DNA of 64,000 bases from Azomonas macrocytogenes (GTDB taxonomy: Bacteria; Pseudomonadota; Gammaproteobacteria; Pseudomonadales; Pseudomonadaceae): the NCBI RefSeq assembly GCF_014191985.1, contig NZ_JACHXI010000002.1:124001-188000 (forward strand), written 5' to 3'. The notes beneath the pieces are model-generated. The model did no database searches. It was not told where the DNA came from and saw only the letters and a list, made by a program, of their open reading frames with translations. Positions 8,285 to 18,225 of this stretch are shown here, piece by piece; the first letter of the stretch is position 1; the number at the start of each line of letters is the position of its first letter. Both the position numbers and the translations under genes were made by a program.

Positions 8285-10672
8285 ATGTCTCAGTTCACCC
8301 CTGCCGAACAACCCGCCACAGATGGCTCCAGCCCGAAAGAAGATGACAAGCCGGGCGCCGCCTTGGCAGCGCCGGTCGAGTCGTCCGATAAAGAAGACGA
8401 TGCGCTAAAAAAACGGTGGGAGCATCTTCGAAAAGCTTATCCCCAAGACACTTTGCCCCCAGAGCTCGAAAAATGGGGCTTGGCCCTTTCCGGGGGCGGC
8501 ATTCGCAGCGCCACCCTGTGCTTCGGTGTGCTGCGCGGCCTGGCGGAGAATAAGCTGCTGCATCGTTTCGATTATCTGTCCACGGTCTCCGGGGGCGGCT
8601 ATATCGGTGCCGCCCTGGGTCGTCTTTACCAGGCAGGGCAGGACGCCAAACAGGTCGAAGAAGGCCTGGCCAAGAAGGGCACCACCCTGCTCTGGTGGCT
8701 GCGCAGCAATGGCCGCTACCTCAAGGCAGCCGGGCGCCAGGACCTGGGCATGGCCTTCGCCTCGGCACTGCGAGGCTGCATCGCCTCGCTGTTCGAGGTG
8801 TCCGTGCTCCTGCTGCTGGTCGCGGCAGTGGCTGTGGCACCTGCTGTGGCGCTTAAAACATTTCTTGGAGACAGATATCCCGAGATAGCAAATTATTTCT
8901 GGTGGTGGGCTTGCCTGATACCCATCGCCTATGGAGCCATTGCCATCGCACGCTATTGGTTCTTTGGCCTCAACGACTCCACTGCCGAGTCGGCAAAGAA
9001 GCGAACGTCCTCAATCTACCGACATAAGCGCACCGAAAATCTGGCAACATCTCTTTGGTGGCTGCTGATTCTGGCAGGCCTGGCCTGCCTGTATCAGGCC
9101 TCGGAATACCTGTTGAAACACGGCCAACAGGAAGACTCTTCCCTTGGGCTCACCGCCGCTGTCACCAACATCACCTCCCTGGTGGGACTACTTACCGTCT
9201 TGCGTCTGCAGCTACCGCGTCTTCAGCGGACTTTCGAACAAACCCGCAGCGTTGCCCTTAAGCTGGGAACACGCAACTTCGTCAATGTCTGCGGTCTGCT
9301 GGTGCTAGCGGTATTGCTGCTTCTGCTAACGATGCTGACCTTGGATTTCATACAACCTGTCAGCACCTCATCACAGCTACTTGGCAGGCTGGATTTGGCT
9401 TGGCTGAACGCCACGGCTCCGGCATTAAGATGGATATTTTTGTTGGTTTTTGTACTTTTATGCTTTTGGGTGCGTCGTACTAACTTCGAAGTAGTCAACT
9501 TCAGCTCGCTGCATAATTACTACCGTGCGCGCATCGAACGTGCGTATATCTCCGTTGGGAACTATGCACCGGCCTCAAAGGAGCAATCCCCTCGTTTTCC
9601 TGAAACCCCTCTGCAAGAAAGAACGCGCGGGATCACCGAACAGGTGCATCCGCTCCTCCGTCCGGATGGAGGGGATGACACGCCGCTGTCGGGCTACCAG
9701 CCCCATAAACATGGAGGCCCCATCCACCTGATCAGTTGTTGTATCAACCAGACCGTCGACGACCGGACCGGAAATTACAATGCCGATCGCAAGGGAATCG
9801 CAATGACGGTGAGCGCACTCGGTCTTGAAACCGGAACCAGAAGCCCGATCCCATGGCCGGGAAACACCGATACCCTGTCACGCTGGGTAGCCATTTCCGG
9901 TGCCGCCGCCAGTAGTGGCATGGGTTCTCGAACCAGCCCTGGAGCCGCCGTACTACTGTTTCTAACAGGATTTCGGCTGGGTTACTGGTTCAAGGTTCCA
10001 GGACACATTACAGATGGCTTGCAGCGGACCAGAAACCCCATTCCCGAGACACTGGGCAAGGCGTTTCTCGATATTGCTTCCAAGACCTTTCCCCGTGTGG
10101 CAACCGTCGCATTCGAGCTGCTTGCCCGTTTTCCCGGCCTGCGCGCGCCAGTCTGGTATTTGTCCGACGGCGGCCATTTCGACAATACCGGCGTCTACGC
10201 ACTGCTCAAGCGCAAGCTCAAGGTCATCGTCCTGGTCGACGCCGGGGCGGATCCGGACTATCGCTTCGAAGACCTGGAAAACCTGGTACGCAAGGCACGT
10301 ATCGACTATGACGCCACCATCGACTTCAGCGCCGCCCCGACCGATGCCGCCTGCGGCGCGTTCGGCGACTTCGCGAAGGCCACCCCCGGTCAACCGTGCC
10401 TGCTGTCGGGGAGGATCACCTACCATGATAGATCGGTCGGCACCTTGCTGGTGGCGAAACCCCGTCTGCTCGCCGATATGCCACTGGATCTGCGCGCCTA
10501 TGGCGAACGGGAAAAGGACAGCGGTTTTCCACAACAGAGCATCGGCGATCAGTTCTTCGACGAAGCCCAGTGGGAAAGTTATCATCAGCTTGGCCGGCTG
10601 ATCGGGCTACGGATCACCCGCCAATTGATAGCTAATTGCCATCACCACTGCCAGTGGCCCGGCACGGCCTGA
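8285..10672 (+). CDS. Patatin-like phospholipase with internal membrane segments
   Basis: This 795-residue protein carries a patatin catalytic core. The oxyanion motif SGGGIRS sits near residue 70, the nucleophile serine in STVSGGGYIG near 102, and the catalytic Asp in SDGGHFDNTG near 628. Between them are at least six hydrophobic stretches (about 170-200, 210-225, 255-275, 300-315, 335-360, 385-405), so the two catalytic elements are separated by a membrane domain, as in the large prokaryotic patatins. The likely reaction is acyl ester hydrolysis of membrane lipids. ATG 8285 has GGAGG 7 bases upstream; the in-frame ATG 8270 lacks one. It lies 228 bp after the M50 gene; shared transcription is uncertain. 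Confidence 0.85.
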   Translation: MSQFTPAEQPATDGSSPKEDDKPGAALAAPVESSDKEDDALKKRWEHLRKAYPQDTLPPELEKWGLALSGGGIRSATLCFGVLRGLAENKLLHRFDYLSTVSGGGYIGAALGRLYQAGQDAKQVEEGLAKKGTTLLWWLRSNGRYLKAAGRQDLGMAFASALRGCIASLFEVSVLLLLVAAVAVAPAVALKTFLGDRYPEIANYFWWWACLIPIAYGAIAIARYWFFGLNDSTAESAKKRTSSIYRHKRTENLATSLWWLLILAGLACLYQASEYLLKHGQQEDSSLGLTAAVTNITSLVGLLTVLRLQLPRLQRTFEQTRSVALKLGTRNFVNVCGLLVLAVLLLLLTMLTLDFIQPVSTSSQLLGRLDLAWLNATAPALRWIFLLVFVLLCFWVRRTNFEVVNFSSLHNYYRARIERAYISVGNYAPASKEQSPRFPETPLQERTRGITEQVHPLLRPDGGDDTPLSGYQPHKHGGPIHLISCCINQTVDDRTGNYNADRKGIAMTVSALGLETGTRSPIPWPGNTDTLSRWVAISGAAASSGMGSRTSPGAAVLLFLTGFRLGYWFKVPGHITDGLQRTRNPIPETLGKAFLDIASKTFPRVATVAFELLARFPGLRAPVWYLSDGGHFDNTGVYALLKRKLKVIVLVDAGADPDYRFEDLENLVRKARIDYDATIDFSAAPTDAACGAFGDFAKATPGQPCLLSGRITYHDRSVGTLLVAKPRLLADMPLDLRAYGEREKDSGFPQQSIGDQFFDEAQWESYHQLGRLIGLRITRQLIANCHHHCQWPGTA

Positions 10673-10842
10673 CATGATCCATTCAAGGCCCGGTGCGAGG
10701 CCAGCCGGACGGCTATTCCGAGCCTTCACGAAACTCGAAACAAGGACCCTGTGCAGGCCGATTCTAAGCCGCAGCGCACCTGTACGCGGCCAGACCCGCG
10801 TCTTACAATGCGCAGTTCCAGCCAAAGCGGACCCACCAGCCC

Positions 10843-12558
10843 ATGCGCACCAGCCAGTTCCTGCTCTCGACCCTCAAAGAAACGCCCTCGGATGCCGTGG
10901 TAATCAGCCATCAATTGATGCTGCGCGCCGGGATGATCCGCAAGCTGGCCTCCGGGCTTTATACCTGGCTACCCATGGGCCTGCGGGTACTGAAAAAGGC
11001 CGAGGCGGTGGTCCGCGAGGAGATGAACAAGGCCGGCGCGCTGGAAGTGCTGATGCCGGCCATCCAGCCCGCCGAATTGTGGCAGGAATCCGGACGCTGG
11101 GAGCAATACGGCCCCGAGCTCTTGCGCATCCGCGACCGCCACGACCGCGAATTCTGCGTCGGCCCGACCCACGAAGAAGTCATCACCGACCTGGCGCGCA
11201 ACGAGTTGAACAGCTACAAGCAGTTACCGATCAACTTCTACCAGATCCAGACCAAGTTTCGTGACGAGATCCGTCCGCGCTTCGGGCTGATGCGCGGGCG
11301 CGAATTCCTTATGAAGGACGCCTATTCCTTCCATCTGGATCAGGCCTCACTGCAGCAGACCTATGAGCGCATGCACCAGGCCTACTGCGCCATCTTCACC
11401 CGCCTGGGCCTGGACTTCCGCCCCGTGCAAGCCGACACCGGCTCCATCGGCGGTACCGGCTCCCACGAATTCCATGTACTGGCCGATTCCGGCGAGGATG
11501 ACATCGCCTTCAGCGACAGCTCCGACTACGCCGCCAATATCGAGAAAGCCGAAGCGATTCCGCGGGAAAGCGAACGCGCCGCTGCCAGCGAGGAACTGCG
11601 TCTGGTGGATACGCCCGAGGCCAGGACCATCGCCGAGTTGGTCGAACAGTTCAACCTGCCTATCGAGCGCACCGTCAAGACGCTGGTGGCGCATGGCACC
11701 GAGCCAGGCACGCTGGTCGCCCTGCTGGTGCGTGGCGATCATGAGCTCAACGAGATCAAGGCGGCGAATCTGGCGCAGGTGGCCAGTCCGCTGGTATTCG
11801 CCTCGGAGGCGGAGATTCGTGCGGCCATCGGTGCCGGCCCCGGTTCCCTCGGCCCGCTGAACTTGCCGATCCCGGCCATCGTCGACCGCTCGGTGGCGCT
11901 GCTGGGCGACTTCGCAGCCGGTGCCAACGTTGATGGCAAGCACTACTTCGGCCTCAATTGGGAGCGCGACCTGCCGCTGCCGGAAGTCGCCGACCTGCGC
12001 AACGTGGTGGAAGGCGACCCGAGCCCGGATGGCCAGGGGACGCTGGTGATCAAGCGCGGCATCGAGGTCGGCCATATCTTCCAACTCGGCACCAAATACA
12101 GCGAAGCCATGGGCTGCAAGGTACTGGGCGAGAGCGGCAAGCCGGTGATCCTGACCATGGGCTGCTATGGCATCGGCGTGTCCCGTGTGGTCGCCGCCGC
12201 CATCGAGCAGAACTACGATCAGCGCGGCATCCTCTGGCCAGGAGCGCTGGCACCCTTCCAGATCGCTCTGGTGCCGATGAAGTACGAAAACGAAGCCGTG
12301 CGCGCGGCAACCGACCGGCTCTATGCCGAACTGACTGCTGCCGGTTACGAGGTTCTGCTGGACGACCGCGACAAGAAGACCAGCCCCGGCGTCAAGTTCG
12401 CCGACATGGAACTGGTCGGCATCCCGCACCGCCTCGTGATCAGCGAACGTGGGCTGGCCGATGGTACGTTCGAGTACAAGCAGCGCCAGGCCGAACAGCC
12501 CGAAACGGTCGCTGTCGCCGAGCTGCCTGGCTTCCTTCATTCGCGTATCGGCCGGTGA
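10843..12558 (+). CDS. proS: Prolyl-tRNA synthetase
   Basis: This 571-residue protein has the standard bacterial-type ProRS length. It charges tRNA-Pro with proline in the cytoplasm. The class II motif 2 region ([19 protein letters not shown]) is near 125-145. The YbaK-like editing insertion that removes Ala-tRNA-Pro spans about 225-385. Motif 3 ([19 protein letters not shown]) is near 435-455, and an anticodon-binding domain ends the protein. It is followed within 10 bp by a lipoprotein gene, an arrangement I recall from other Pseudomonas. Confidence 0.97.
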   Translation: MRTSQFLLSTLKETPSDAVVISHQLMLRAGMIRKLASGLYTWLPMGLRVLKKAEAVVREEMNKAGALEVLMPAIQPAELWQESGRWEQYGPELLRIRDRHDREFCVGPTHEEVITDLARNELNSYKQLPINFYQIQTKFRDEIRPRFGLMRGREFLMKDAYSFHLDQASLQQTYERMHQAYCAIFTRLGLDFRPVQADTGSIGGTGSHEFHVLADSGEDDIAFSDSSDYAANIEKAEAIPRESERAAASEELRLVDTPEARTIAELVEQFNLPIERTVKTLVAHGTEPGTLVALLVRGDHELNEIKAANLAQVASPLVFASEAEIRAAIGAGPGSLGPLNLPIPAIVDRSVALLGDFAAGANVDGKHYFGLNWERDLPLPEVADLRNVVEGDPSPDGQGTLVIKRGIEVGHIFQLGTKYSEAMGCKVLGESGKPVILTMGCYGIGVSRVVAAAIEQNYDQRGILWPGALAPFQIALVPMKYENEAVRAATDRLYAELTAAGYEVLLDDRDKKTSPGVKFADMELVGIPHRLVISERGLADGTFEYKQRQAEQPETVAVAELPGFLHSRIGR

Positions 12559-12567
12559 CTGCCGGTC

Positions 12568-13515
12568 ATGCCCAACCGTCTCATCATCAGTGGCACGCTC
12601 TTCTGGGCGTTGCTGCTGGGCGGCTGCGCCAACCACATGCCACAACGCAGCGAGCAGGAAACCCGCGTCGAGCGCAAGCCGCTGACCCATAGCCTGACCA
12701 TGGAGATTGGCGAACCGCCGGTACTCGAGCTGCCGCAACGGCGCATTCGGATCAATGAGCAGAGGACCTTCGAAGTCACCGATATCGAAGTGACTCGCCG
12801 CTACGACCGCTACACGCCCTACCAGCCGTGGCGGGAGATCTATGAGATCCCCTTCGGCGCAGTGGCGCTGGCCGCCGGCCTCGGTGCCAATGTGCTCGAT
12901 GTGGCGACCCTGGGCCACATACCGGAAAACGCCACACGGGACTGGGTTCGCTACGGGATTGATGGACTCAATCCGTTCATGAACGTCGAATCCAATGGCC
13001 GCTCACAGCAGAACCTTGCCAAGCTCGAGGAGGTGCGACGGGATTCCCGCCTGGAATACAGCGACCTGCCCTGGAGCGATAACCCGGTGACGGTGGTCGT
13101 CGGCACGCAAAGCCACGAACTCGACACCAACCGTCACGGCATCCTTGAATTGAACCTGCTCGACGATCCTTTCGCTGAAGATGAATTCGCCACAGTGGAT
13201 CGGCTGTGGCTCTACGTGGAAGATCCCCAGGACAAGACTCGTGCCGAGGCCACGCTTGGAATCAGCCGCACACTGCGCGGCAAGCTGCGCGAAGCGCATG
13301 CGCTGATCTACGACGATCTGGAAAGCGACGATGTGCCGCACTGGGTGCACCGGATCAAACGCCTGGGCGAGCTTGGCCTCGACAACGAGGCTGGCGAACT
13401 CCAGCAGAGTCTGATCGAGCTGACCCATAGCGATCCTGAACTGCAGCAAGAATTCCGTAAGCTCCTGCAGCGCCGGACCGGCAGGATAGCGCTCGACCTG
13501 CCAGCCGAAGACTGA
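12568..13515 (+). CDS. Conserved hypothetical lipoprotein downstream of proS
   Basis: This 315-residue protein has a lipoprotein signal peptide with lipobox LLLGGC (Cys 20). It is mostly charged and mixed alpha/beta, with one short hydrophobic stretch (GAVALAAGLGANVLDVATLG, about 92-111). I recognise it only as the gene that follows proS in Pseudomonas (PA0955-like, from memory); its function is unknown. It is spaced 9 bp after proS and 6 bp before a lytic transglycosylase gene, so an envelope role and co-transcription are plausible. Confidence 0.75.
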   Translation: MPNRLIISGTLFWALLLGGCANHMPQRSEQETRVERKPLTHSLTMEIGEPPVLELPQRRIRINEQRTFEVTDIEVTRRYDRYTPYQPWREIYEIPFGAVALAAGLGANVLDVATLGHIPENATRDWVRYGIDGLNPFMNVESNGRSQQNLAKLEEVRRDSRLEYSDLPWSDNPVTVVVGTQSHELDTNRHGILELNLLDDPFAEDEFATVDRLWLYVEDPQDKTRAEATLGISRTLRGKLREAHALIYDDLESDDVPHWVHRIKRLGELGLDNEAGELQQSLIELTHSDPELQQEFRKLLQRRTGRIALDLPAED

Positions 13516-13521
13516 ACGGTC

Positions 13522-14094
13522 ATGCGCCTATCCAGTTGCTGCCTGCTGGTTTGCCTGCTGCTCCCCTTGCCGGTCCTGGCTGAGTTGCGCCAGGCCCCGG
13601 AACCGGAGCTGCGCGAGCTGATGCAGCGCACCGTTGCGCAAGCCGACAGTTTTGTCGACCGCTTCGATGCCGAAGTCTGGTTGCTGGATATGTCCACCCG
13701 GCTCAAGCGCTATCTGGCCGATCCGCAAGAGCGCCTGACTTTACTGCGCCTGGTCCACCAGGAGGCGCGCCGAGCCGATCTCACACCGGAACTGGTACTG
13801 GCGCTGATCCATACGGAAAGCCGCTTCGACCGCTTTGCGATTTCCCGCGTGGGCGCGCAAGGCATGATGCAGGTCATGCCGTTCTGGAAGGCCGAACTGG
13901 GTCGCTCGCAAGACAATCTCACCGATAACGCTACCAATCTGCGCTACGGCTGCACCATTCTCAGTTACTACCTGAAAAAGGAAAACAGCGACCTCGACCG
14001 CGCCCTGGGTCGCTATAACGGCACCCTCGGGCAGCCGCAATATCCGGCCAGGGTCATCGGCTTCTGGCAGGACATCTGGTTCGTGCATCCCTGA
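13522..14094 (+). CDS. Lytic transglycosylase (SLT-domain) protein
   Basis: This 190-residue protein has a signal peptide (about 1-20). The SLT/lysozyme-like domain has catalytic Glu 99 in IHTESRF, followed by SRVGAQGMMQVMP and a RYNG motif near the C-terminus. Such enzymes cleave the MurNAc-GlcNAc bond of peptidoglycan to give anhydro-muropeptides, in the periplasm. It is compact for the family and has no LysM or other binding domain. It is the last gene of the proS-led group and converges with the thioredoxin-like gene. Confidence 0.88.
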   Translation: MRLSSCCLLVCLLLPLPVLAELRQAPEPELRELMQRTVAQADSFVDRFDAEVWLLDMSTRLKRYLADPQERLTLLRLVHQEARRADLTPELVLALIHTESRFDRFAISRVGAQGMMQVMPFWKAELGRSQDNLTDNATNLRYGCTILSYYLKKENSDLDRALGRYNGTLGQPQYPARVIGFWQDIWFVHP

Positions 14095-14100
14095 GCTGCT

Positions 14101-14556
14101 TTATTTCCCGGTCTTCAGTTGTGCCAGCCGTGCGCCGAGGCCGGCTGCCGTCTGCTCACCCATCAGTCGTTCGCGCATTCGCCCGTCGGCATCGACCAAG
14201 TAAGTCGCAGGCAGCCCTGCGCTGCGCGGCAAGCCGAGCCGTTCGGCCGGATCATCGGCGAGCACTCGGAATTCGATACCGAGTGCTTGCGCTGCCTTGA
14301 CCAGTGCCTCGCCCTGCAATCCGTCGAAATTTACCCCTAGTACCACGATATCCGGGTGGGATCTGGCCAACTCGTTCAATTGAGGAATTTCCGTGCGACA
14401 CGGGCCGCACCATTCGGCCCAGTAATTGATCAGCAGCCAGCGTCCTTCCAGTTGGCGGGCTGCTATTGGCCGACCATGCTGGTCGCTACCCCAGTCTTCG
14501 GAACAGCCTCCGAGCAATCCCAGAACCAGCAATAATGTCGCGCAAGGTGATTTCAT
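14101..14556 (-). CDS. Thioredoxin-fold (TlpA/ResA-like) lipoprotein
   Basis: This 152-residue protein has a lipoprotein signal (LLGGC, Cys 18) and a thioredoxin domain with the redox motif WCGPC (Cys 50, Cys 53) and a cis-Pro segment GLPATYLVD. It probably acts as a membrane-tethered periplasmic thiol-disulphide reductase; partners are unknown. The ATG at 14556 overlaps the stop of the upstream yihY-like gene (ATGA), which argues for this start over upstream in-frame codons that would hide the signal peptide. Confidence 0.85.
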   Translation of the reverse strand: MKSPCATLLLVLGLLGGCSEDWGSDQHGRPIAARQLEGRWLLINYWAEWCGPCRTEIPQLNELARSHPDIVVLGVNFDGLQGEALVKAAQALGIEFRVLADDPAERLGLPRSAGLPATYLVDADGRMRERLMGEQTAAGLGARLAQLKTGK

Positions 14557-15773
14557 GAGGTTTTCCCGTCCAGCCAATGGGCGAGACTTCCACCGAACAG
14601 CCTGGAGCGCTCTTGCTGCCATTGCTCCAATGCGGCACGGAAGTCGGGATACCACGGCTCGTCAAAATGTTGTGGCAGTTGATCGAGACTGATCAACGGC
14701 CAGGGATTGCGCTTGAGCAATTGATCGAGACTGTAGTGACCCAGGTCCCGACACAGGACCCAGCTTGTCAGATTGGTGCGCGTGACCAGATTTTCCCGTT
14801 CGAAAAAGCCCATGATCTGGCTCCATTCGTCATGCGGAATCGGCCAGCCAGCCTTGTGCGCATGATGCAAGCGCACGGCATGGCCCAGTTGCTGGCGCTG
14901 GTGGAAGATACGCAGAACCGTCAGCATCACCAGCAGGCGCGGTACCCGCCGCTGACGCCATTCGAGCGAGGAAGACAGCCCGCAAACCAGTTCGGCGCAG
15001 AGCAGGACGATGAGCCACGACAGATAGATCCACAGCAGAAACAGCGGCACGGCGGCAAAGGCGCCGTAAATCAGTTCATAGCTGGGGAACAGCACCACGT
15101 ACAAGCTGAAGCCGCGCCTGGCTACCTCCAGCAACATAGCAGCGGCCACCCCACCGATCAGTGCATGCTTCAGGGGTACGCGGGTATTGGGTACGGTGAT
15201 GTAGATAAGCGTGAAAGCCACCATGTTCAGCAGCAGCGGCACGAACTGGAAGAACATTCCGACGCCCAGCAAGGCATGCGGTCCGGAAATAAGCGACAGC
15301 GACGCGATATAGGTCGTGCTGGCAAATCCCGCGCCCAGCACCAGCGGCCCCATGGTCAGCACCGCCCAGTACAGCAGCAGGCGGGACACGCCGCGCCGTG
15401 GCTGGTCGATGTGCCAGATGGTGTTGAAGGTGTTTTCGATGGTCAGCAGCATCATCACCGAGGTCAGCATGAGGAAGCCGACGCCGACCCAGGTCAATTG
15501 GCGCGCCTGGGTGCTGAAGGTGGTCAGGTAACCCTGGATCGCCTCCCCGGTCGAAGGGATGAAATTGTGGAAGATGTACTCCTGGATCTGTTCCCCGACC
15601 CCCTGGAAGGCAGGAACCACCGATAGCATCGCGAAGGTCACGGTCATCATCGGTACCACGGCGAACAGCGTGGTATAGGTCAGTTCCGCCGCACAATTCA
15701 GTCCACGGTTTTCGAGAAAGCGGCGAATCAGAAAACGCCCGAACGATGCGCTTCTATCAATGGAAAACTGCAT
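14553..15773 (-). CDS. yihY: YihY/BrkB-family inner membrane protein
   Basis: This 406-residue protein has a membrane domain of about six helices (residues 30-270) typical of YihY/UPF0761, including the stretch [25 protein letters not shown] soluble C-terminal tail of about 130 residues follows. The family was once mislabelled ribonuclease BN; its true role is unsettled. GGAGAGGGA lies directly before the ATG. It is translationally coupled to the downstream thioredoxin-like gene and divergent from the arsC-like gene. Confidence 0.9.
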   Translation of the reverse strand: MQFSIDRSASFGRFLIRRFLENRGLNCAAELTYTTLFAVVPMMTVTFAMLSVVPAFQGVGEQIQEYIFHNFIPSTGEAIQGYLTTFSTQARQLTWVGVGFLMLTSVMMLLTIENTFNTIWHIDQPRRGVSRLLLYWAVLTMGPLVLGAGFASTTYIASLSLISGPHALLGVGMFFQFVPLLLNMVAFTLIYITVPNTRVPLKHALIGGVAAAMLLEVARRGFSLYVVLFPSYELIYGAFAAVPLFLLWIYLSWLIVLLCAELVCGLSSSLEWRQRRVPRLLVMLTVLRIFHQRQQLGHAVRLHHAHKAGWPIPHDEWSQIMGFFERENLVTRTNLTSWVLCRDLGHYSLDQLLKRNPWPLISLDQLPQHFDEPWYPDFRAALEQWQQERSRLFGGSLAHWLDGKTS

Positions 15774-15996
15774 TCCCTCTCCTATTCGGAGGTTATTTAT
15801 CGACTCAAGTGGCTTGTCTGGGCGATTCGATCAGTCAAGTTCTGACATCCGCAGCTCCAATATTGCGTTATCGCTTATAGCCATAACCCTGTCGCAACGC
15901 CTGATCCCAAAACCCCGGTCAGCCAAACTTGAGTAGACCAATCGATCGTATCGGCCACTAGAATAAGCCATCTTCTTCCCGACGAAGGCCTGGCGT
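15774..15996. other. Divergent intergenic region yihY / arsC-like
   Basis: This 223-bp A+T-richer spacer must hold the promoters of both flanking genes. I see no convincing repeat or terminator and no high-scoring -35/-10 pair by eye. Confidence 0.4.
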
Positions 15997-16350
15997 ATGA
16001 ACGAACTGAAGCTGTATCACAATCCGCGCTGCTCCAAATCCCGTGGTGCGCTGGGATTGCTCGAAGCCCGCGGGCTGGCTTTTACCCTGGTGCGCTATCT
16101 GGAAACGCCACCAAGCGCGGAGGAACTCAAGGATATTCTCGCCAAGCTGGGTATACCGCCACGGGCCCTGCTGCGTACCGGCGAGGACGAATACCGTGAA
16201 CTCGGCCTGGCGGACCCGGCCCTTGGCGATGCACAGCTGATCCAGGCCATGGTCGAGCATCCTCGGCTGATCGAGCGGCCGATCCTGATCGCCGGTGACA
16301 AGGCCGTGATCGGGCGGCCACCGGAAAAGATCCTGGACATTCTCGACTGA
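15997..16350 (+). CDS. arsC: ArsC/YfgD-family thiol reductase
   Basis: This 117-residue protein is of the arsenate reductase/Spx-like thioredoxin fold. It has a single N-terminal active cysteine (Cys 12 in HNPRCSKSRGAL) and the family segments RYLETPP and RPILIAGDKAVIGRPPE. It fits the short YfgD-like branch, which often lies outside ars operons. There is no arsR or arsB nearby, so a true arsenic role is uncertain. It converges with hda. Confidence 0.85.
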   Translation: MNELKLYHNPRCSKSRGALGLLEARGLAFTLVRYLETPPSAEELKDILAKLGIPPRALLRTGEDEYRELGLADPALGDAQLIQAMVEHPRLIERPILIAGDKAVIGRPPEKILDILD

Positions 16351-16369
16351 CAGGAAAAGGGGCGCAACG

Positions 16370-17074
16370 CTACCAGCCCAGCGTCTCCTTGATGAACGGG
16401 ATGGTTAGCTTGCGCTGTGCCTGCAACGAGGCATGATCGAGCTTTTCCAGTAGCTCGAAAAGCGCGTTCATGCTACGCACGCCGCGCCCGAGAATGAAGC
16501 GCCCGACATCATCGGGCAGGCTCAGGCCACGCCGCGAAGCGCGCAGTTGCAAGGCTCTCAGCTTGTCCTCGTCGGACAGCATGCGCAGTTGGAAAACCAG
16601 GGACAGGCTCAGGCGCGAACGCAAGTCCGGCAAATTGATGGGGAGCTCGCGTGGAGACATTGCCGCAGACAATAGCAGGCGCCGTCCGGCATCGCGCAAG
16701 CGATTGAACAGATGGAACAAAGCCTCTTCCCAGGCGGCGTCCCCTGCGACGGCTTCCAGGTCATCCAGGCATACCAGCTCGCATTGTTCGAGGTTTTCCA
16801 GTAACACCGGCCCGTATTGCGCCACCTCCTCCAGCGGCAGATAGACGGCCAGTTCGCGGCGCTCGCCCATGCGCAGGCAGGCTGCCTGCAGCAAGTGGCT
16901 GCGCCCGGCCCCGACCTTGCCCCAGAGATAGATCAGCTCGTCGGTCCAGCCGGCCTGCGGCGAACAAAGACGCTCCACATAGCCAAGCGCTCCGGCATTG
17001 GCTCCAGGATAGAAATTACCGAAGGTGGCATCGTCGCGCAGACGTATGCCCAGGGGAAGCTGGATGGGTTTCAT
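16370..17074 (-). CDS. hda: DnaA regulatory inactivator Hda
   Basis: This 234-residue AAA+ protein is related to DnaA domain III. It carries the N-terminal sliding-clamp motif QLPLG (residues 5-9), a P-loop variant GKVGAGRSHLLQ and a Walker B region LVCLDDLEAV. Hda with the loaded beta clamp stimulates ATP hydrolysis by DnaA and prevents over-initiation. Its ATG overlaps the upstream PerM-like stop by 4 bp (ATGA). It is the last gene of a DUF2066/PerM/hda unit. Confidence 0.92.
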   Translation of the reverse strand: MKPIQLPLGIRLRDDATFGNFYPGANAGALGYVERLCSPQAGWTDELIYLWGKVGAGRSHLLQAACLRMGERRELAVYLPLEEVAQYGPVLLENLEQCELVCLDDLEAVAGDAAWEEALFHLFNRLRDAGRRLLLSAAMSPRELPINLPDLRSRLSLSLVFQLRMLSDEDKLRALQLRASRRGLSLPDDVGRFILGRGVRSMNALFELLEKLDHASLQAQRKLTIPFIKETLGW

Positions 17075-18165
17075 GGCTGACCTGGCGGCTCGTCGGCCAT
17101 GCTGGCGGCCGGCTCTGCATAAAGTCCGGAGAGTTTATAGAGTTCGTGTACGTGGCGCAGCAGCACCATGATCACGGCGGCTACCGGCAAGGCCAGCAGA
17201 ATGCCGGTAAAGCCGAACAGTTGTCCGCCAGCCAGCACGGCAAAGATTACCGCAACCGGATGCAAGCCGATCCGGTCACCAACCAGCATTGGCGTCAGCA
17301 GCATGCCCTCCAGCATCTGGCCGACGGTGAAAACCGCCACCACCCCGATCAGCGGATAGGGTTGCAGACCGAACTGGAACAGCGCCGCCATGATCGCGCT
17401 GCCAATTCCGACCACAAACCCCATATAGGGAACGATGCTGGCCAGGCCCGCCAACACGCCGATCAACAGCCCCAGTTCCAGGCCGACCAGCATCAGCCCC
17501 CCCGCGTAGATCAGCGCCAGAGCCAGCATCACCATCAATTGCCCACGCAAAAAAGCGCCAAGCACTTCATGGCATTCACCCACCAGCTTGACCACATGGG
17601 CTTCACGCTTGCGTGGCAGGAGATTGCGCAAGCGCGCGACCATCAGATCCCAGTCGCGCATCAGGTAGAACCCGACAACAGGGATCAGCGTCAGGTTGCC
17701 CAGCCAGACCAGCAAGGCGAGGCCCGAGGCAGTCACCTGGCTGAGCAGTATGCCCAGCAGATCGGTGGTACTGCCCAACTGGCCCGAGAGCGTGTTCTTC
17801 AACTGGTCCAGGTGCCAAAAGCCCTCTTCCAGCCCGAAGCGATTCTGAATCCAGGGAAAGGCGGTCGATTGCAGCCAGTCCAGCAACACTGGCATCAACT
17901 GATACAGGCGTACCAGTTGCTTGCCCAGCATCGGCACCAGTACCAACAGCATCATCAGGCAGATCAGCGACAGCAGCGTGAATACTGTCACCACCGCCCA
18001 GGTGCGCGAAAAACGCCAGGTTTCCAGCCGGTCGACCAGCGGATCGCCGAGATAGGCCAATAGCATGCCGATCAGGAACGGCGAGAGAATTGGCATCAGC
18101 GTATGCACCAGCCAGCCGGCCAGGATCAGCCCGACCAGCCACAACCAACGGCTCGAAACAGACAT
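17071..18165 (-). CDS. AI-2E transporter/PerM-family membrane protein
   Basis: This 364-residue protein has about seven to eight transmembrane helices and the family signature region around VGIGSAIMAALFQFG and GDRIGLHPVAVIFAVLAGGQ. The family includes the putative autoinducer-2 exporter TqsA and PerM-like proteins; the substrate here cannot be read from the sequence. It is coupled to hda downstream and lies 60 bp after the DUF2066 gene. Confidence 0.9.
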   Translation of the reverse strand: MSVSSRWLWLVGLILAGWLVHTLMPILSPFLIGMLLAYLGDPLVDRLETWRFSRTWAVVTVFTLLSLICLMMLLVLVPMLGKQLVRLYQLMPVLLDWLQSTAFPWIQNRFGLEEGFWHLDQLKNTLSGQLGSTTDLLGILLSQVTASGLALLVWLGNLTLIPVVGFYLMRDWDLMVARLRNLLPRKREAHVVKLVGECHEVLGAFLRGQLMVMLALALIYAGGLMLVGLELGLLIGVLAGLASIVPYMGFVVGIGSAIMAALFQFGLQPYPLIGVVAVFTVGQMLEGMLLTPMLVGDRIGLHPVAVIFAVLAGGQLFGFTGILLALPVAAVIMVLLRHVHELYKLSGLYAEPAASMADEPPGQP

Positions 18166-18225
18166 GTTCAGCGATTCCCTCCAACATACGTGCCTGGCTT
18201 GCCGAAACCGGATGGCGCCGGGTTG

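Noticed and set aside
11347-12918. Long antisense open frame (523 codons) opposite proS
   Set aside because: It mirrors the codon bias of proS on the other strand, has no family features and contradicts a certain gene.
14690-14712. TTGATCGAGACTGATCAA-like sequence resembling an Anr box
   Set aside because: The half-sites are eight bases apart instead of four and it lies inside the yihY-like coding region.
14553-15773. Ribonuclease BN annotation for the YihY-like gene
   Set aside because: That name was a historical misassignment; the protein is a polytopic membrane protein without nuclease motifs.
15997-16350. Arsenic resistance operon
   Set aside because: Only a YfgD-type ArsC-like gene is present; no arsR, arsB or acr3 gene nearby.
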